In this document: one piece after another, positions 1 through 14,170 of the stretch | Position numbering within the stretch: the first letter of the stretch is position 1 | Layout: each line of letters starts with the position of its first letter | Assembly: GCA_000231825.2 (NCBI GenBank) | Contig: JH720314.1 | Span: 496,001 to 560,000, forward strand | DNA from: Tetrahymena elliotti 4EA | Taxonomy: Eukaryota > Ciliophora > Oligohymenophorea > Hymenostomatida > Tetrahymenidae | DNA: 64,000 nucleotides | Reading direction: 5' to 3' | The notes under the pieces: generated by a model | Told to the model about the DNA's origin: nothing | What the model saw: only the letters and a program-made list of their open reading frames with translations | Database searches by the model: none | Program-made: the position numbers and the translations under genes

Positions 1-1415
1 GGGTAGTAGGTAGCTAAAATAGCTTAAAATGAAAATAATATTAGAAAAATAAAAAATTTAGAAAAGTTTTAAATGAAAATTGTAATATATCTCTTTTAAA
101 GAATGCAAGCTTTTAAAATTAATAAAAAATTTATGAGTATTTATTTTTACTTTTTCATCATTTGGTGTTTATTGTAGAAGTTAATTGCGTATTATTAATC
201 AGGTTGACTTTATCAAAATTTTTAATCAGCTTTGTATATTATGAATTTTCTTATTGATTTCTTGATATTTCTTTCTCAAGCTCTCCTTGGCTAAAATAAT
301 TAAATCATAAATTTTATTAGCAACCTTCTATTTGTAAATATTCGCTTGTAAGCGATTCAATCAATTTACATTTAATGAAAGGGGGAAAAAAACAAATAAA
401 TAGATAAATGGAAGAATTTATTTGAGTTATCATTTCGTAAGATGTTTGATGTACATTAAAATCATGCTAAAATTTTGGAATGGAATAGATTTTTAATTTT
501 TGAAGAAAATCTAAAGAAATTTCTGGCAGCTATAAAAGTTTTCTCAATACTAGATGAAAGTAAGTGGATATCTTAAAATTACGCATAGTACGATATATGA
601 TGACTTATAAAACGATATTGATTAATTTCTGTATTAAAGGGAACTAATATTCAATATAATCCGTAACATATCAATTACTATGTGTTTAAGAAAAATGTTT
701 CGATGCTTTTTATAATTAAATTTTATAAAAAATGGCTAAATCATAAGTTTAACTTCAGGTTATGATAAAATATCAAGAATTGGTGAAGAAATTTCAGTTG
801 TTTAATTGCATTTTTTTATGAGATTTAAAGAAGTAAAGTTAAAGTTTAACTAAAATATGAGGAATTTTTTAATTGTTAAAATCACAATTTACAAAATCAA
901 ATTAAATTAAAATTTATAAAAAAGTAATAAGAAAATATAAATTGGCAATGCATAAAAATTTTATTAGAGTATCTATCTATCTTATCTTTTTTATTGATTT
1001 TTACTTTTTTAAAATCAAATATAAGCAAAAAATAAAGAAATAAAATGCAATCCTCTCTCTTTCTTTCTTGAGTAAATGATAGATTGATTTAAAGATTTTC
1101 ATAATATTAAATAAAATGAATAAGAGCTTAGAAGTCATTCATTCATATTTAAATGAAAACTTAATCAATGAATTTGATGTGCTTAATGCAAAAATTTTAT
1201 ACCTCTGAAATAAAACAAACAAATAAATAGATTATGTCAGTTTACGCATTATTTTAAACTATTCCATGCAATTATTTATTTAAAGACTTGCATGTGAATC
1301 CTTTATCATAATTTTCTAGCAATAAATAAATTATATTAAGATTTAAAGGAGAGAAATCAAAATAAACTAAAAAAAATTTTCACTTTTATAAAATCATATA
1401 AAAAAAAGCATAAAC
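1..1415. other. AT-rich 5' flank, no gene seen
   Basis: Very AT-rich sequence with poly-A and poly-T runs and dense in-frame TGA on both strands. I could not read any exon with a recognisable protein. It contains the promoter and 5' UTR of the dehydrogenase gene that follows. No telomeric G4T2-type repeat occurs at the window edge. Confidence 0.6.
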
Positions 1416-4400
1416 ATGTTGGCATAAAAGACTAGCAAAGCTGTTTCTAAGATTCTCTTTAAGAACAAGAGCTTTTTTAATTTCAGAACCACTAAGAATC
1501 TCTTAGTTCAAAAGGAAAATCCAAGCAATTTGTATGTTGAACAAATGTTCGACTAGTGGTCAAAGGATCCAAACAGCGTTCATGAAATGTGGAGAGATTA
1601 TTTCAATTAAACTTCCCAATAAATTATTGAACCTACTCTTTCCAGTTCATAGGTTTCCCCATTTGCTATTGAAAAGGCTTCTACTGTTGCCTTCCAAGCA
1701 TACAACCTCATTAGAAACTATTAAGTTATTGGTCACTCACTTGCTGATATTGATCCTTTGGGTAAAAAGCTAACTTTCTAATACAAAGCTGACTTTTATA
1801 ATATTCAATCTAGATCAAGATGAAATCCGCTAGGAAAGTTTCTTTCTTATAATCAAAACATTTCATCTTGATCTTATTTACTTGATAAATATAAATTATT
1901 GTTTGTTTTTATCACAGCAAGATAAAAGTTAAACAAATTAGCCTTATTTTTCATAAAGCATTATAACAATTTTTAATTCTTTTTTTAATTATGAAACGTA
2001 GAGCTCTAAAACTTTAAGGAATTTGGTAAAAAAATTTTAAAATATGACTACCTTGGAACTAATTTGACTGAGGCTCAAAAGAAAGCTACATTCTCTGTTT
2101 CCTAGGGTCCTTGGATTAAGCAAATAGCTGTAAGAAATTAACAAAAACAAAAAATAAAATTTAAAATGGCATTTTGATATTAAAAGAATTAAGCAACAAG
2201 AATATTTCCTATAGATTTTCTAAAAAATTATTTGGCTAAAAGCAATATCAAAAATTCTAGAAATATTTAATAAATGACTTTTAAATTTACTCCATCACAA
2301 AATATTGAATTTTGTAATAATTTGTTAATTTTATTATAAAATAGCACTTCTTAGAACAAAAAGATGTTTGGAGCATTGGTGAAATTATTGATATATGTAA
2401 AAAAATCTATAGTGGAAAGATTGGTTTCGAATATTATCATATCGAAAATGTTGATGAAAAGCTTTGGTTATAAAACAGAATTGAAGAAATTGGTCTTAAA
2501 AATCAAACTAACCAAGATCGTAAAAAAACTCTTGAAAGACTTTTAAGAAATGAACAATTCAACCTTTTCTTGAAAAACAGATTCTCTACTTCTAAGCGTT
2601 TTGGTATTGAAGGTTGTGATTCCTTCATTTCTGGTTTAGGAGCTCTTGTTGACCATGCTTGTGAAAATGGAGTTTAATCCCTCATTTTAGGTAAATAAAA
2701 GACTTTAAGCAAAATGCAAGCAATTCAATTTAATATAAAAAAAACTATTAGGTATGCCCCATAGAGGCCGTCTCAACACATTAGCATGCGTTTTCAATAA
2801 AAATCCTGAATAAATTTTTGCTGAATTCCAAGAAATTAAGGATAAGTCTTTAGATGATGCTGAATGGGGTAACTCAGGTGATGTCAAGTATCATCTTGGT
2901 TGCACTACTGAAAAGGTCAACCCAAGTGGAAAGAAGATTAAAATGGTAATTAAAGATATTATAGATAGGTAAAAGATAATAATGATTTTTCTATAAATTA
3001 AAATAGAGTATTCTTCCTAATCCTTCCCATTTAGAAACTGTTAACCCCGTAACCATGGGTTGTGTTAGAGCTGTACAAGATTTCAAGGGTGATACTGATG
3101 GTTTAAAGTAAATAATCAATTAAATATGCAAATAAATAAAATGAAACAATATTTATTTTATATTTTTAGAACTTTGGGTGTTTTGGTTCACGGTGATTCT
3201 TCATTTTCTGGTTAAGGTGTTGTTTACGAATCCTTATAAATGTAAGAATTGGTTGGTTACTCTCCCAGAGGTATTGTCCATATTATTGTTAACAACCAAA
3301 TTGGTTTTACTACTACCCCTGCTGAATACAGAACTGGTTTATACTCAACTGATGTTATGAAATCTGTTGAATCTCCTATTTTCCACGTTAATGCTGATGA
3401 ACCTGATTTGGTTGATGCAGTTTTTAGACTTGCTGTTGACTACAGAAACACCTTCCACAAGGATGTTATGGTTGATATTATTGGTTACAGATTCTTTGGT
3501 CACAATGAATTGGATGAACCTAGATTCACTCAACCAATGATGTACTCAAAGATTGAAAAGATGACTCCTGTTTATAAAAAGTACTCTTAAAAGTTATTAG
3601 CTGAAGGTGTTGTTACTCAAGCTGAAATTGATGAATTAGAAAATCACTATACCTAAGCTTTAACTAGATCTTATATGACTTCTAAGGAAGAAAGCTTCAA
3701 CGTTGCTGATTGGAAGGCTAAACCTTGGGAAGTTGTTGATGTTATGCAAACTGGTAAAATATTAATTGAATTTAATATTAAACTTTAAGTTCTTATCTTT
3801 TTAGAAAATATTGATTGAACATTTTTTAATTAAAAATTAGGGGGTATGAAGGGAACTGCCTTCGATTTAAATTCATTAAAGGATATCGGAAAGAAGATTT
3901 GTGAAATTCCTTCTGACTTTAACATTCATCCTTAATTAAAGAAAATTTTCTAAGCTCGTTAATAATCTATTGAAACTGGTGAACATATTGATATGGCCAC
4001 TGCTGAAGCTTTAGCTTTTGCCACTCTTTTAACTGAAGGTTTCAATATCCGTATCAGTGGTTAAGATGTCGAAAGAGGTACTTTCTCTCAAAGACACGCT
4101 GTCTTAAATGATTAAGTCAGTGTTAAGAAGATCAAGCCTATCTTATAATGTTTACCTGAAGGTCAAAGAAAGGATGAACGTTTCACTGTCGTAAACTCTC
4201 ATTTATCAGAATATGGTGTCTTAGGTTTTGAATATGGTTACTCCATCACCAACCCTAACTGCCTCACTATTTGGGAAGGTTAATTCGGTGATTTCGCTAA
4301 CGGTGCTCAAATTATTATTGATAACTATCTTGCTTCTGGTGAAGCCAAATGGAATGTATAAACTGGTCTTGTTGTTTTGTTACCTCACGGTATGGACGGC

Positions 4401-5290
4401 CAAGGTCCTGAACACTCTTCAGGAAGAATGGAAAGATTCCTTCAATTATGTGATGATGATGTTCAATCTGCCATCTCTCATCCAGTTACTAGACAAAGAG
4501 GTCAAGGAAGAAAGATCAACTGGTCTGTTATTTGCTGCTCATACTCTGCAAACTACTTCCATGCTCTTCGTAGATAAATGCACAGAGATTTCAGAAAGCC
4601 TTTGATTGCTTTCACTTCAAAGAAGCTCCTTAGATTTAAACCAGTAAAAAAATTTATTTGAATTTTAAAACCTTTTAAACTAATTGTAAATGTAAAAATA
4701 GGCTTGCTCTTCTATCAAGGAATTCACTGAATTCACTGAAAACCCTAATCTCTTTAAGAATGTTGTTCCTGAAACTCAATAAATCGTAGAAAACTCATAA
4801 GTTAGAAAAGTTGTTATCTGTTCAGGTCAAGTTTATTGGGATCTTGCTGAATACAGACAAGAACATAAGAAGGATGTAATCAATATTATTATTAAATAAT
4901 AATAAATTTAACATGTCAAAATAATAATAGGATATTGCTATCATTAGAATTGAATAAATTGCTCCTTTCCCTTATGAAGATGTCAGAAAGGTTATTGAAA
5001 ACTATAAAAACGCTGAATTCATTTGGTGCTAAGAAGAACATGAAAATAGTGGTGCCTGGACTTATATTGAACCTAGACTTGAAATAGTAAAACATTTTTT
5101 AAAATAAATTAAATAAAATTATAAATTTCTAATAATAATTTAGGTTTTAGATGAATTGAAAACTGAAGGTCTCATTAAGAACAGTAAACTCAATTATATT
5201 GGCAGAAAAAGATAAGCTTCTACTGCTACTGGATCAACCAAGGTCCATAAGCTTGAATTAGAATCTATTTTGAAGAAAATATTCAACTGA
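1416..5290 (+). CDS. 2-oxoglutarate dehydrogenase E1 component, mitochondrial
   Basis: This is the thiamine-diphosphate E1 subunit of the 2-oxoglutarate dehydrogenase complex, which decarboxylates 2-oxoglutarate in the TCA cycle. The ATG at 1416 opens a Lys/Arg/Phe-rich, acid-free leader ([15 protein letters not shown]...) that suits mitochondrial import. Family signatures follow in order across several exons: HYxxIENVDEK-type segment near 2430, GMPHRGRLN (2752 on), GDSSFSGQGVVYE (3200), NNQIGFTT (3290), HNELDEP (3500), [14 protein letters not shown] (4380), and a C-terminal ATGS.KVHK block before TGA at 5288-5290. At least eight introns of about 50-200 nt are needed. Glutamines in conserved positions are often TAA, for example in FSGQG. 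Near 1760-1811 a 52-nt GT...AG intron best explains a frame change in the N-terminal DPLG region, and the next intron (to about 2000) starts GTTT rather than GTA. The length, near 1,000 residues, is normal for the family. It converges on the next gene. Confidence 0.95.
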
Positions 5291-5810
5291 AATTTAACAA
5301 AATAACCATGAGAAATAGCTTTATATAATAAAATATTTAAAAGTGGATAGTCTACCATTTACTTAATTTAAATCAAAATAAATTCTTTGAAAAGATTTTT
5401 ATAAAATATACTTATATATATTAGAGAATTTATATACTGTAAATCCTCATTAATTGAGACCTTGCTCTTAATCATACTTAAAAAATTTGAATAATTGTTT
5501 TTTTGGACATGAAATTCAATTTATAAAGTTTTATTTAAATGTAAAAAATTACAAAATATTTTTAATTTATTGAGAGACAGACTAATTGATTAATTATGAT
5601 TATTGTTAGTTTTCACAAAACTAAAGATATTTTATTAAACAAAAAATTATTTAAAATATTTAAATAATAGAAATGTAAATTTAATTAGAACCAATAATTA
5701 AAAATCATTAAACATAATAATAGAGAGTAAATGCAAAATAATAATTTATAGACAAGTTATTTATAAACAATATTGGATCACTATTTTTACATGATGTTAT
5801 GAGTCAAATT
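5291..5810. other. Intergenic between convergent genes
   Basis: AT-rich spacer between the stop codons of two tail-to-tail genes. It should hold both 3' UTRs. No further coding frame or RNA gene was recognised. Confidence 0.6.
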
Positions 5811-8800
5811 TCAAGTATTTTGATAATCTAGATCATAATTTTTAATATCCCACTTCTCGTTCTGGAAAATGGTATGAACTTTCATTTCAAGATAAACACT
5901 TTTTTCTTAATTTTGGGTAGGATTTAAAATTTTAACTTTTTAAATTGTAAGACATTAAAATAATAAAAGATGTTTTTGAATTAAATAAATATAAAAGTGT
6001 TTTTAAATTAGTAAACACACAAAATCTTAATAAAGTAAAACTACTATTTAAATAATAACTTAATAGTCATTAGACACTTATAATCTTTTAATTTAAATAA
6101 ATATTGTTTAGTAAAATTAATTTTTTAGATTTATTTTTATAATATAATTTCAATTTTTATCTCAACTTTACTTATCTTTTTTTAATAAAGAATTTTAATA
6201 AGTTCTGTTGGATTTGTTTTATGGTTTCAGATTTGAATCTTGTTTATCTGGAGAGTTCTAATCTGCCAAAATTACATATTAAGGAATATTATTTTCTTAC
6301 ATGAGACTTAATGAATTTTAAGATTATTTAATGTTGATTTATTAACTTCCTCTTCTTGATTCATTTGGAGTTTGTTAAATATTTGCAAAATGTTAACTAA
6401 ACTAAGTTTCTTAAAATTGCATATCAGTTTTTTCATCTTTTAGTCTTTAAGTTTTTTATTTCGAATACTTTTACTTAGCTTCACCATTTTAAATATCTTT
6501 CTAAACAGATTGTCTAACAGATGGTTCATCATCAACTCTTTCTGGATTGAGTAAATTTGTATTCTGCTAATCGATCTGACTATTTTATTTATTCTATTTT
6601 TACTCAAAAGATTTATTATGTTCTATAGAGGTTTATTTAGATTTATCAATATTATTTGAATTATCTTATATTTTGGAGGATTTATCAATAGTATAATTTG
6701 AGATTATAATACTCTCATACTTTTCTTGGTTATTTTTATCTAAACTACTTTTTTTTTACTTTTGCTAAACATTATCTGTTTCTTAATATCTAGTACTAGA
6801 CCTTTTTGTGTTACCTACTGTATTTCTTCCTTAATTTTAAGCATAACTTTAATCATTTTCACTGACTTCTATTGTTGTTTCTGTTTTAATTGATTTATGA
6901 TTTTTCTCTGGTTAAAAATTCGAATTACTCTAATTTAGATAACCTTCAAATTGTTTTAATTTATCAAGCTTAATAATTTTAGAATTAGTAGAAACTTCAC
7001 CATCAGCTCTTTTTTATTAAAGCACTGATATTTTGGGAGCATTAGAAAGTATATTTTATTAAGATTGATCAGGACTTTTTTATTTTTAATTTTAGAGTCT
7101 CTTGTTAATTCTTTTAAAATATGGTGCTTATCTATCATTTATATCAATCTACTCATCGTTTCTATTGGGACTAGTTTAACTACTTTTATAAGTCTTGTTG
7201 AATCTTGTTTAAGCAGTTAATGATTCATTAGAAAGAGGGTTTAACCTATATTTTTCAGGAATAGGGGATTGATCTTATTAGCTTTATTAATTATTCATTT
7301 GTATATTTCTATTTCTAAATGATTGTTAATGATCTCTCTCAACATTTGGAGATTGATTTTAGATTTATTGATTATTTACATAAAGTGTTTTATTTTATAC
7401 TTTATTATCTTCTTTATAAAAATCATAAGCCTCTTTATTTTAATTTGCTTAATTTTCAGTTTTTTAAGTTCTTGGACTATTATATTATGTTTAACAAAAA
7501 ACTATTGTTTTATTCTTTTTATTTTTTGTTGAAAAAGGTTCTAAGTTATTTTATATTAAATTAGTATCATTAGAATGATATATACTGCTGCTTTTCTTTG
7601 TTCTACTACTAAAGCCTGTAGACTCCTCAGTGTAATTGATATTCTTTGTTGTGTGATTTTCATAAAAGTTTAAATCATCATCAAAACCATCATATGATGT
7701 CATATTACAAACTGAATTCTCTTAAAGACTTTTTTCTAGGCCAAGAGTATCTTTACGTCTATATGCTCTTAAAGCTTTTTTGTACTAATAATTAGCTGTC
7801 TATTTTTATTTTTCAAGGGATCTTTGAATATTTTCCTTAATCTTTTACATTTCTTCTTTTTCCATTATAAGTTAATTGTATTTTTCATCATCCACACTTA
7901 TTTTTTATCTTATATTTTAAAGCTTCTTTGTATGAAGCATTTGAATTCTATTTATATTTTCTTGTGCACTTTCTTGCTTTATTTAAGATTTAATTTACAA
8001 CTTCATCAGGTCATATTAAATTTTTTGCTACCTACATTGCTCTGCATATTATTCTTTTAAAAGCATATTTTAATGTTCTTATTTCCTCTTTTGTTATTTT
8101 ATTTGTTGCAATTTCTAAGTTTTTTGCTAAGCATACTCTTACTTTTTCTCAAGATCCTCTTGCATTTATTTGACTCTCTCTTCCTCTTATATTTCTATCT
8201 TTTCTAATCTCTTATCTGCTTCCTTGCTTTTGGAAGCAAGTTCTGTTTGTCTCTTCTTTTTGATCATTTCATGTCTAGTATTCTGTAAAAAATTATTTTA
8301 AATTTATAATATTTAGGTAGGTAAAAGATCTTTTTACAATTGATTAGTAAATAGAAGCTTATCTAAGCTCTGAGTTAGCCCTTCTTTCTTATAAATAAGT
8401 GTTCTTTTATTCATCAATTTACTTTTTTCTTTTTGAGGATATCTTATCCTTCTCACTTATTTGCTTTAAAGTTGTAAATATACAAATAAATAAAGAATTT
8501 TAGATATAAAAAAATTACCTCATCTAATATCATGAGATACATTTACTTTTCAGCTCTCAATTACTAAATTTTTTCTTCTATTTTTTATCTTTCTTCTTCT
8601 GCTTGTATGATCTTTTGTTATCTCTCCTATTCTATTTGCTTTAAGAATATTTTATTTGCATGATTATATTTTCCAATCAAAGATATTATTTACCTTTTTC
8701 TTTTCCATAACTTGCTTGAAATCTTACTTAGATTTCCTATTATAATTTTCTGTTTTACATCTTTGAGTTTTGTATTCATTTTCAAGCTTGTTAATATAAG

Positions 8801-9954
8801 TCTACTGTCTTTTGATGTCATTAGTTTATTTTATTTCAATTACTTATTTTAATTTTTCGGTTGAAAGAGATTTAACTCTAGCTTCATCTTTTTCCTATTG
8901 GGCAATAATCTACTAAGCAACAGCTAACTTGATTTACTAGTCAGTATCTTTTTTTTAATAAATAGACTTTTACCTCTCTTGCTCTATAATTTATTTCTAA
9001 TTCTGTTTTATTTATTGATTGAGTTAGATTTCTTGTAACCTTTATTCAGCTAAGATGTTTTTCTTTAAAAAAATTCATTATTTTGATATGTCAATTGATA
9101 GATGGAAAAATTTTACTTATTCGATCTCTTCCCTAAGAATTTATTTTTCATATAAAAACTCAATGTCTTTTTACTGTAAAAAAAGTGTTAAAATGTGTCT
9201 ATATAATAAATGGCCTTACATTTTTGCTCTTTATATGCCAAAGCTCTTTTGAACCTCTCTCTAAAAATGATTCCTAAGTCAAGGATACATTATGTGCTTT
9301 AGATCCACTATTAATCTATTTTATAAATTGATAGATAGAACGATTACCAATCAATATTTATAAAATATTTATAACATAAAATTAATAAATAAATTTGTGG
9401 TAATACAACAAATAGTAATTTTGCTTGTAAATAGTACAACTTTACTTCTCAAAAATTAAAAATAACCTTAATATTTTACATGAAATGTTTAAGAATATCT
9501 TGACCTAAATTCATTCTCTTTTTCCTCTTACTTGATGATCTTATTCCTCTCCTATGATTTAACAAAAATCAATTTTAGATTTAAATAATATCTAATTCTA
9601 CTTGAGAAACTAGTCGAATTTTTTCCTATCTTTTCATTTCATATTATTAATATCTTTCCTTAGTATAAATATCAGGATCTATGTTTGAGTGAACCTTAAT
9701 GGATACTGTTTCTTCTTTAAATTCATTTATGTATTTTACTAAGAACTCTTATTGTTTATAGCCAAGATTGCTGATAGCTTTCAAAGAGCGAGGGCTTTAG
9801 AATATATAAAGTAAGATTGTAAGATAAAATTCATGATGAAAATAAATTTTGTGAAATTAATGCTAGAAATATTAATTAAAGAAAATATGTCACCTGTTAA
9901 TCTTTTAAAATTTATTTGGATCAGGGTTAAAGTTTTTGATAGTAATAAATTCAT
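5811..9954 (-). CDS. Long coiled-coil / disordered protein, function unknown
   Basis: I do not recognise the family. The proposed start is ATG at 9954-9952 (MNLLLSKTLT...). It is joined by an approximately 116-nt intron with a GTGACA donor to an exon containing NLGYKQQEFLVKYINEF. A second intron (about 9552-9600, GTAGAA...CATAG) is well supported. Around 8600-9480 the product is a long Glu/Lys/Gln heptad-like coiled coil (for example KDTDQQIKLAVAQQ near 8940). From about 7300 down to 6200 it turns into a Ser/Asn/Gln/Lys-rich low-complexity tail with basic stretches. The last exon reads to TGA at 5813-5811 and ends NYDLDYQNT. Glutamine is mostly TAA/TAG, so standard-code frames here are fragments. 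No catalytic motif or membrane segment was seen. A cytoskeletal or basal-body structural role is a guess from composition only. The splice structure between 7300 and 8500 was not resolved, and two genes are possible. Confidence 0.55.
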
Positions 9955-11576
9955 CGTTTCCTTCTTTTTATGGTGCTTGCATGAAAAGAATAACAAGATT
10001 TGAGATATAAAAGTAAGTATATACTTGTTAAATATTAATATAATTATTATTAATTAATTAATAAAAAATTTATACTTTTAAGCAGTTGATAATACTGAAT
10101 GTTCAAATCTCTTCATATAAAAACAACTGAATTATTTAATACTTTAGCTTTACCAACAAATAATACTTCCATAAACAAAAACCCTGCAATTATTGACCAT
10201 TCTTCTTTAAATTATTAAACCTTAAAACCAGAGAAATTAATCATATAAATCGTGGTATTTACTTTGCTATCTATTAACATCATCATACTTTAAACAAATA
10301 AGATTAATTGAAGATTTCTACATTTACATAAATTTAATATTATTTTTCTTTTGCCAAGCATTAAAAGAATTGAACAAAAACTAAAGGGAATGGGTATGAA
10401 TAAATATTTAAAAATCAAGTTTTCATGTTAATACAAAAAATATTGAAAAAATTAAATTAAAGTAATTTAATGAGACATTCATAATCTTTGAAGTATTATA
10501 AATATCTCCGTAAAATGATAAAATGCAAAATTCAAAAAATTAAGTAAAATTCAATTTCTATTATTAAAGGATTTTTTTGTAAATTCATCACTCATTTTTT
10601 AAACTTAAAAAAATTTAGTCTAATTTTTTAAAGTATTTAATATAAATCTAATTAAAAAATATTTATTTACAGAAATAAAATTAATCTGCAAAACATATCC
10701 ACTAGCATTCATATCATATCTTTAAACTAATTCTTAAAAAATTAAATCACAAATTTAAAGACCCGATTTTTTAATGGCATCTTAAAATAATATGAGAATT
10801 GTCTTGATTATTCTTTAACAGTAAATAAAATTTGTATATTGTATGCTTTTTGAAACTATTTTAAAGTTAAATTCGATTTTGAATTTTCTTTAAAATTGTA
10901 AAATATAAAAATGAAATTTGATTAAAATGTTGAAAAATTATTTGGATACAAATTTCTGTATTGCTTTTTTTAAATAATATGATTTTTAATCCAGATATTA
11001 GTCAAGATTTAATTTTTATATAAAAGAATTAGAAGGATTTATTTGAATAGTATAAAAAATGTTTGTTAGAAATGAGTTGTCATATTTAAGTTAAAATATT
11101 TGTTTGAATACTCACTAGAAGATCTATGTAGTGTGTTTATAATGTTTAAAAGAATATTAATGAATTTATTTATTTACTAATTTAAGTTGTTTAGATTTAT
11201 TATTTTTCTTTTAAAATTTATTATATGAGTGATGGATACTTATTTGATAAGATATGAGTAATGAATGATAGAAGGATTATAAGAAATTAATTTATCTAAA
11301 ATCAATTATAATATCGCATTGTTTAGATATCCTTTTTTATTTTGGATTGTATTTTGATCAATAAGATTTCATTAAAGATTATTAAAAGCAAATAAAATTA
11401 TAGGGAGAAAGAATCAATGAAGGAAAGTGCAATAAATTTTTTTTTGGTTTATTTAGTTTCTGCCCTTTCCTGAGAATATTATGATGATACGCATAAATAA
11501 TTTATGATATAAAAGAAAAAGCAAATTAATTAAAATAAAATACAAATAAAAAGAAAGAAAATTAATTTTAATTAAA
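9955..11576. other. Shared divergent intergenic region
   Basis: This 1.6-kb AT-rich spacer separates the starts of the coiled-coil gene (leftward) and V-ATPase subunit E (rightward). An ATG at 10116-10114 on the minus strand opens a short frame (MKRFEHSVLSTAQK) followed by a possible GTATAA donor. It could be a 5' exon of the leftward gene, but I cannot link it. Nothing else was recognised. Confidence 0.5.
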
Positions 11577-12877
11577 ATGGCAGAGTTTATTAACAGACCT
11601 CAAGAAAACGTTTAGAAGATCGTTGAAGCCATCAAATCTGAAGCAGAAGAGAAGGCTGATCAAATTAAAAAGAATGCTGAAGAATAATTTAAGATTCAAA
11701 AAAACAATATTGTGAATACTGAAAAGGATAAAATCATTGAAGAATATAAAAAGAGACTTGAAAAGCTCATAGTTGACAAAAGAATGTAATTACTTTATTG
11801 AAAAGATTTGCAAATAATTAAATATTTTAGCTATTATTCTCACAATCAAGCACATATTAATTTGGAATAAAATCTAAAATCATTTTCAAATATCATTAAA
11901 AAGCCAACGTTCTGCCAAAACCAATGAATAGAGATTAGAAAAAATGAAAGCTCGTTTTGACTTAATTGAAAAGCTTAAGGGCGAAATTTCAAATAAAATT
12001 CTTTCATCTGTATCAGATGCAAATAAATATAAAACTGTCTTCAAGGAGCTTATAATCTAGGTAATACATTCAGCTAAAATATTTATTGTTTGAACCAAAA
12101 GAAATCATAAATTATTTTACAAAATAATCAGAAATAGCAAATTATTTAGTAATCCTTTAATTTAGTTTAGCATTAGCTTATATGAACATCAAAAAATAAT
12201 AGAAATACAAAATTGAAAATTGAGGATAGTTAATTTAGCAGTTTTTAAATAAAGAATAAAGATTTTACTTATTAGAATGATTACGTAGCAAATATTTTAT
12301 TTACTAAATAAACACTAAATGTAAGTAAATATAAGATATATTAATTACAGCTTTTAGTTTGGTTAAAAGTAATAAAAATAGTCATAGCTAATGCATAAAA
12401 GGATTCAACAAGTGGATAAGCATAATATGCTTAAATACATACTGATTCGATAAAATAATCAAATTCTAAAAATTTTTATAATTTTATTAGGCCTTGATCA
12501 AGTTAATGGAACCTAAAGTCGAATTAAAAGTAATGAAGAAAGATTTGTAGCTTGCTCGTGAATTAAAGACTTCATGCGAAAATGAATTCAAGGATATTGT
12601 TAAGAGAGAATGTAATAGAGACTTTAGCTGTACTATCACTATAAATGAATACCACCTTCTTGAAGAAGAAAACTCTAAAGTGTAATCTGATTTTTAAGTT
12701 GTTAATATTTTTTATATTAATTTTTAAATTATTTATTATTCTAGTATTGGTGGTATAGTTCTCACTTGCGACGGTGGTAGAATTTAGGTAAACAACACTT
12801 TAAATGCAAGAATCGATCTTGCCTTCTAAGAATTCCTTCCTGATATCAGAAGAATTCTTTTCCCTTCCTTGAAATGA
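11577..12877 (+). CDS. V-type H+-ATPase subunit E
   Basis: Subunit E forms the peripheral stalk (with subunit G) that holds the catalytic V1 head of the vacuolar proton pump. I place four exons: 11577-11785, 11904-12060, 12491-12681 and 12745-12877. The joins are in phase and give about 230 residues, the usual family length. The N-terminal half is the typical charged helix (IVEAIKSEAEEKADQIKK, then EEYKKRLEKL). The QRSAKTNEQRLEKMKARFD segment opens exon 2. The C-terminal globular domain carries GGIVLTCDGGRIQVNNTL and ends ARIDLAFQEFLPDIRRILF followed by PSLK, then TGA. The start has the A-rich AAAATG context usual in ciliates. Intron 1 appears to end AAG rather than TAG, so that acceptor is the least certain edge. 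Intron 2, about 430 nt, is long for this locus. Codon use is less TAA-heavy than in the unknown genes nearby, consistent with steady expression. Confidence 0.93.
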
Positions 12878-14170
12878 AATAAAATGAAGTGAGTTTATAT
12901 ACAGTAAAAATCCAAATAAAAGTAGTAGGAATGAATCAGCTAAAAGGATTTTTAAAAAGCATATAATAAATAGCAGTGTATTTTATCTCGTACAAAGAAT
13001 TACTAATTTAATACACACTTATCAATGATAATTATTAATACTATCTATTTTCATTTTATAATTATTTTATTTTTTATTTGGTACATATAAAATTGAAATT
13101 GAATTCATTATCAAAGCTTTTATACAAAACTATTTTTCTGAAATATATGAATAATTAAGTCCATTAAAAGATTGACCTTTATTTTTAATAAATAAACATT
13201 GTTGATTTGAAATATTGTTTTTTATTGAGTAATTAATTTTATAGACCAAAATTAATTTTAGAATATATGAATATCATAGCATAGAATTAACTTTTTATTA
13301 TTCTTAATTTTAATATAAAAAAATAAATTCCAACTTATTCTAAAGGTTATTTATTTTTTAGCAAAATGGATAATTATTTTTTATCAAAATATTAATTAAA
13401 TATTTTTTGATCTATATAAATACATTAAATAAAATAGTTAAAATCCGCTATACCCAAGTTTAGTTAATAATAAAATTTATAAAATAATCAAAGATACATA
13501 AACATAAAATACCACTAAATAATTAAAAAATTGTTTTTATTTTTAGTCTAGTTCTTTCTTTGATTAATTTTTTAAAAATAAAATTAGCTGATTTTATGTC
13601 TCCAAAAAAAAAAATATTTTCTCGTAAAAAATAAATAAATTTAATAAATAGTGAAAGAAAAGTAAGAATAAAATATCACAGAAAATAATTTAAAATCTAG
13701 CCTTATCACGAATAAATTAAATGAATGATTTTTTTTATGGAAAACTTTGGTTGTATTTTTGCTGATTATGGGATTAGTTTTGAGGTCACTGACAAAGAAG
13801 TTTTTTACTAAATATCATAAATTTTCGACTAATAAGATAAAAAATATTCTTATCAAAAATCATAAAAATCTTAATTCGATATTTTTCAAAAAAAATGAAT
13901 TGAGTAGAATATTTATCATTCGGTGAACAAATATAATATTTTATTATTGATTATAAAAAGTGAAGGTGTAAATAAGTAAGCATAAAAAATAATTTCAAAT
14001 ATAGTTTTAATACTAATAATACTATTGATCATGCTATTATTAATAATTTTAGTTATATTATAGCTGATTATATGATTGGATTTGAGATGATTGCATTTAA
14101 CTTTTGTTCATTAAATTACTATTCTTCATTCTTTGTCTTAATTTCTTTTATTTAATATATTTTTAATTAA
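12878..14170. other. Intergenic between convergent genes
   Basis: AT-rich spacer between the stop of V-ATPase subunit E and the stop of the leftward Q/N-rich gene. It contains a short A run near 13605 and no readable exon on either strand. Confidence 0.6.

Noticed and set aside
7319..8060. Plus-strand open frames rich in Phe, Leu, Ile and Tyr
   Set aside because: They are antisense shadows of the minus-strand coiled-coil/disordered gene, which reads better with ciliate code.
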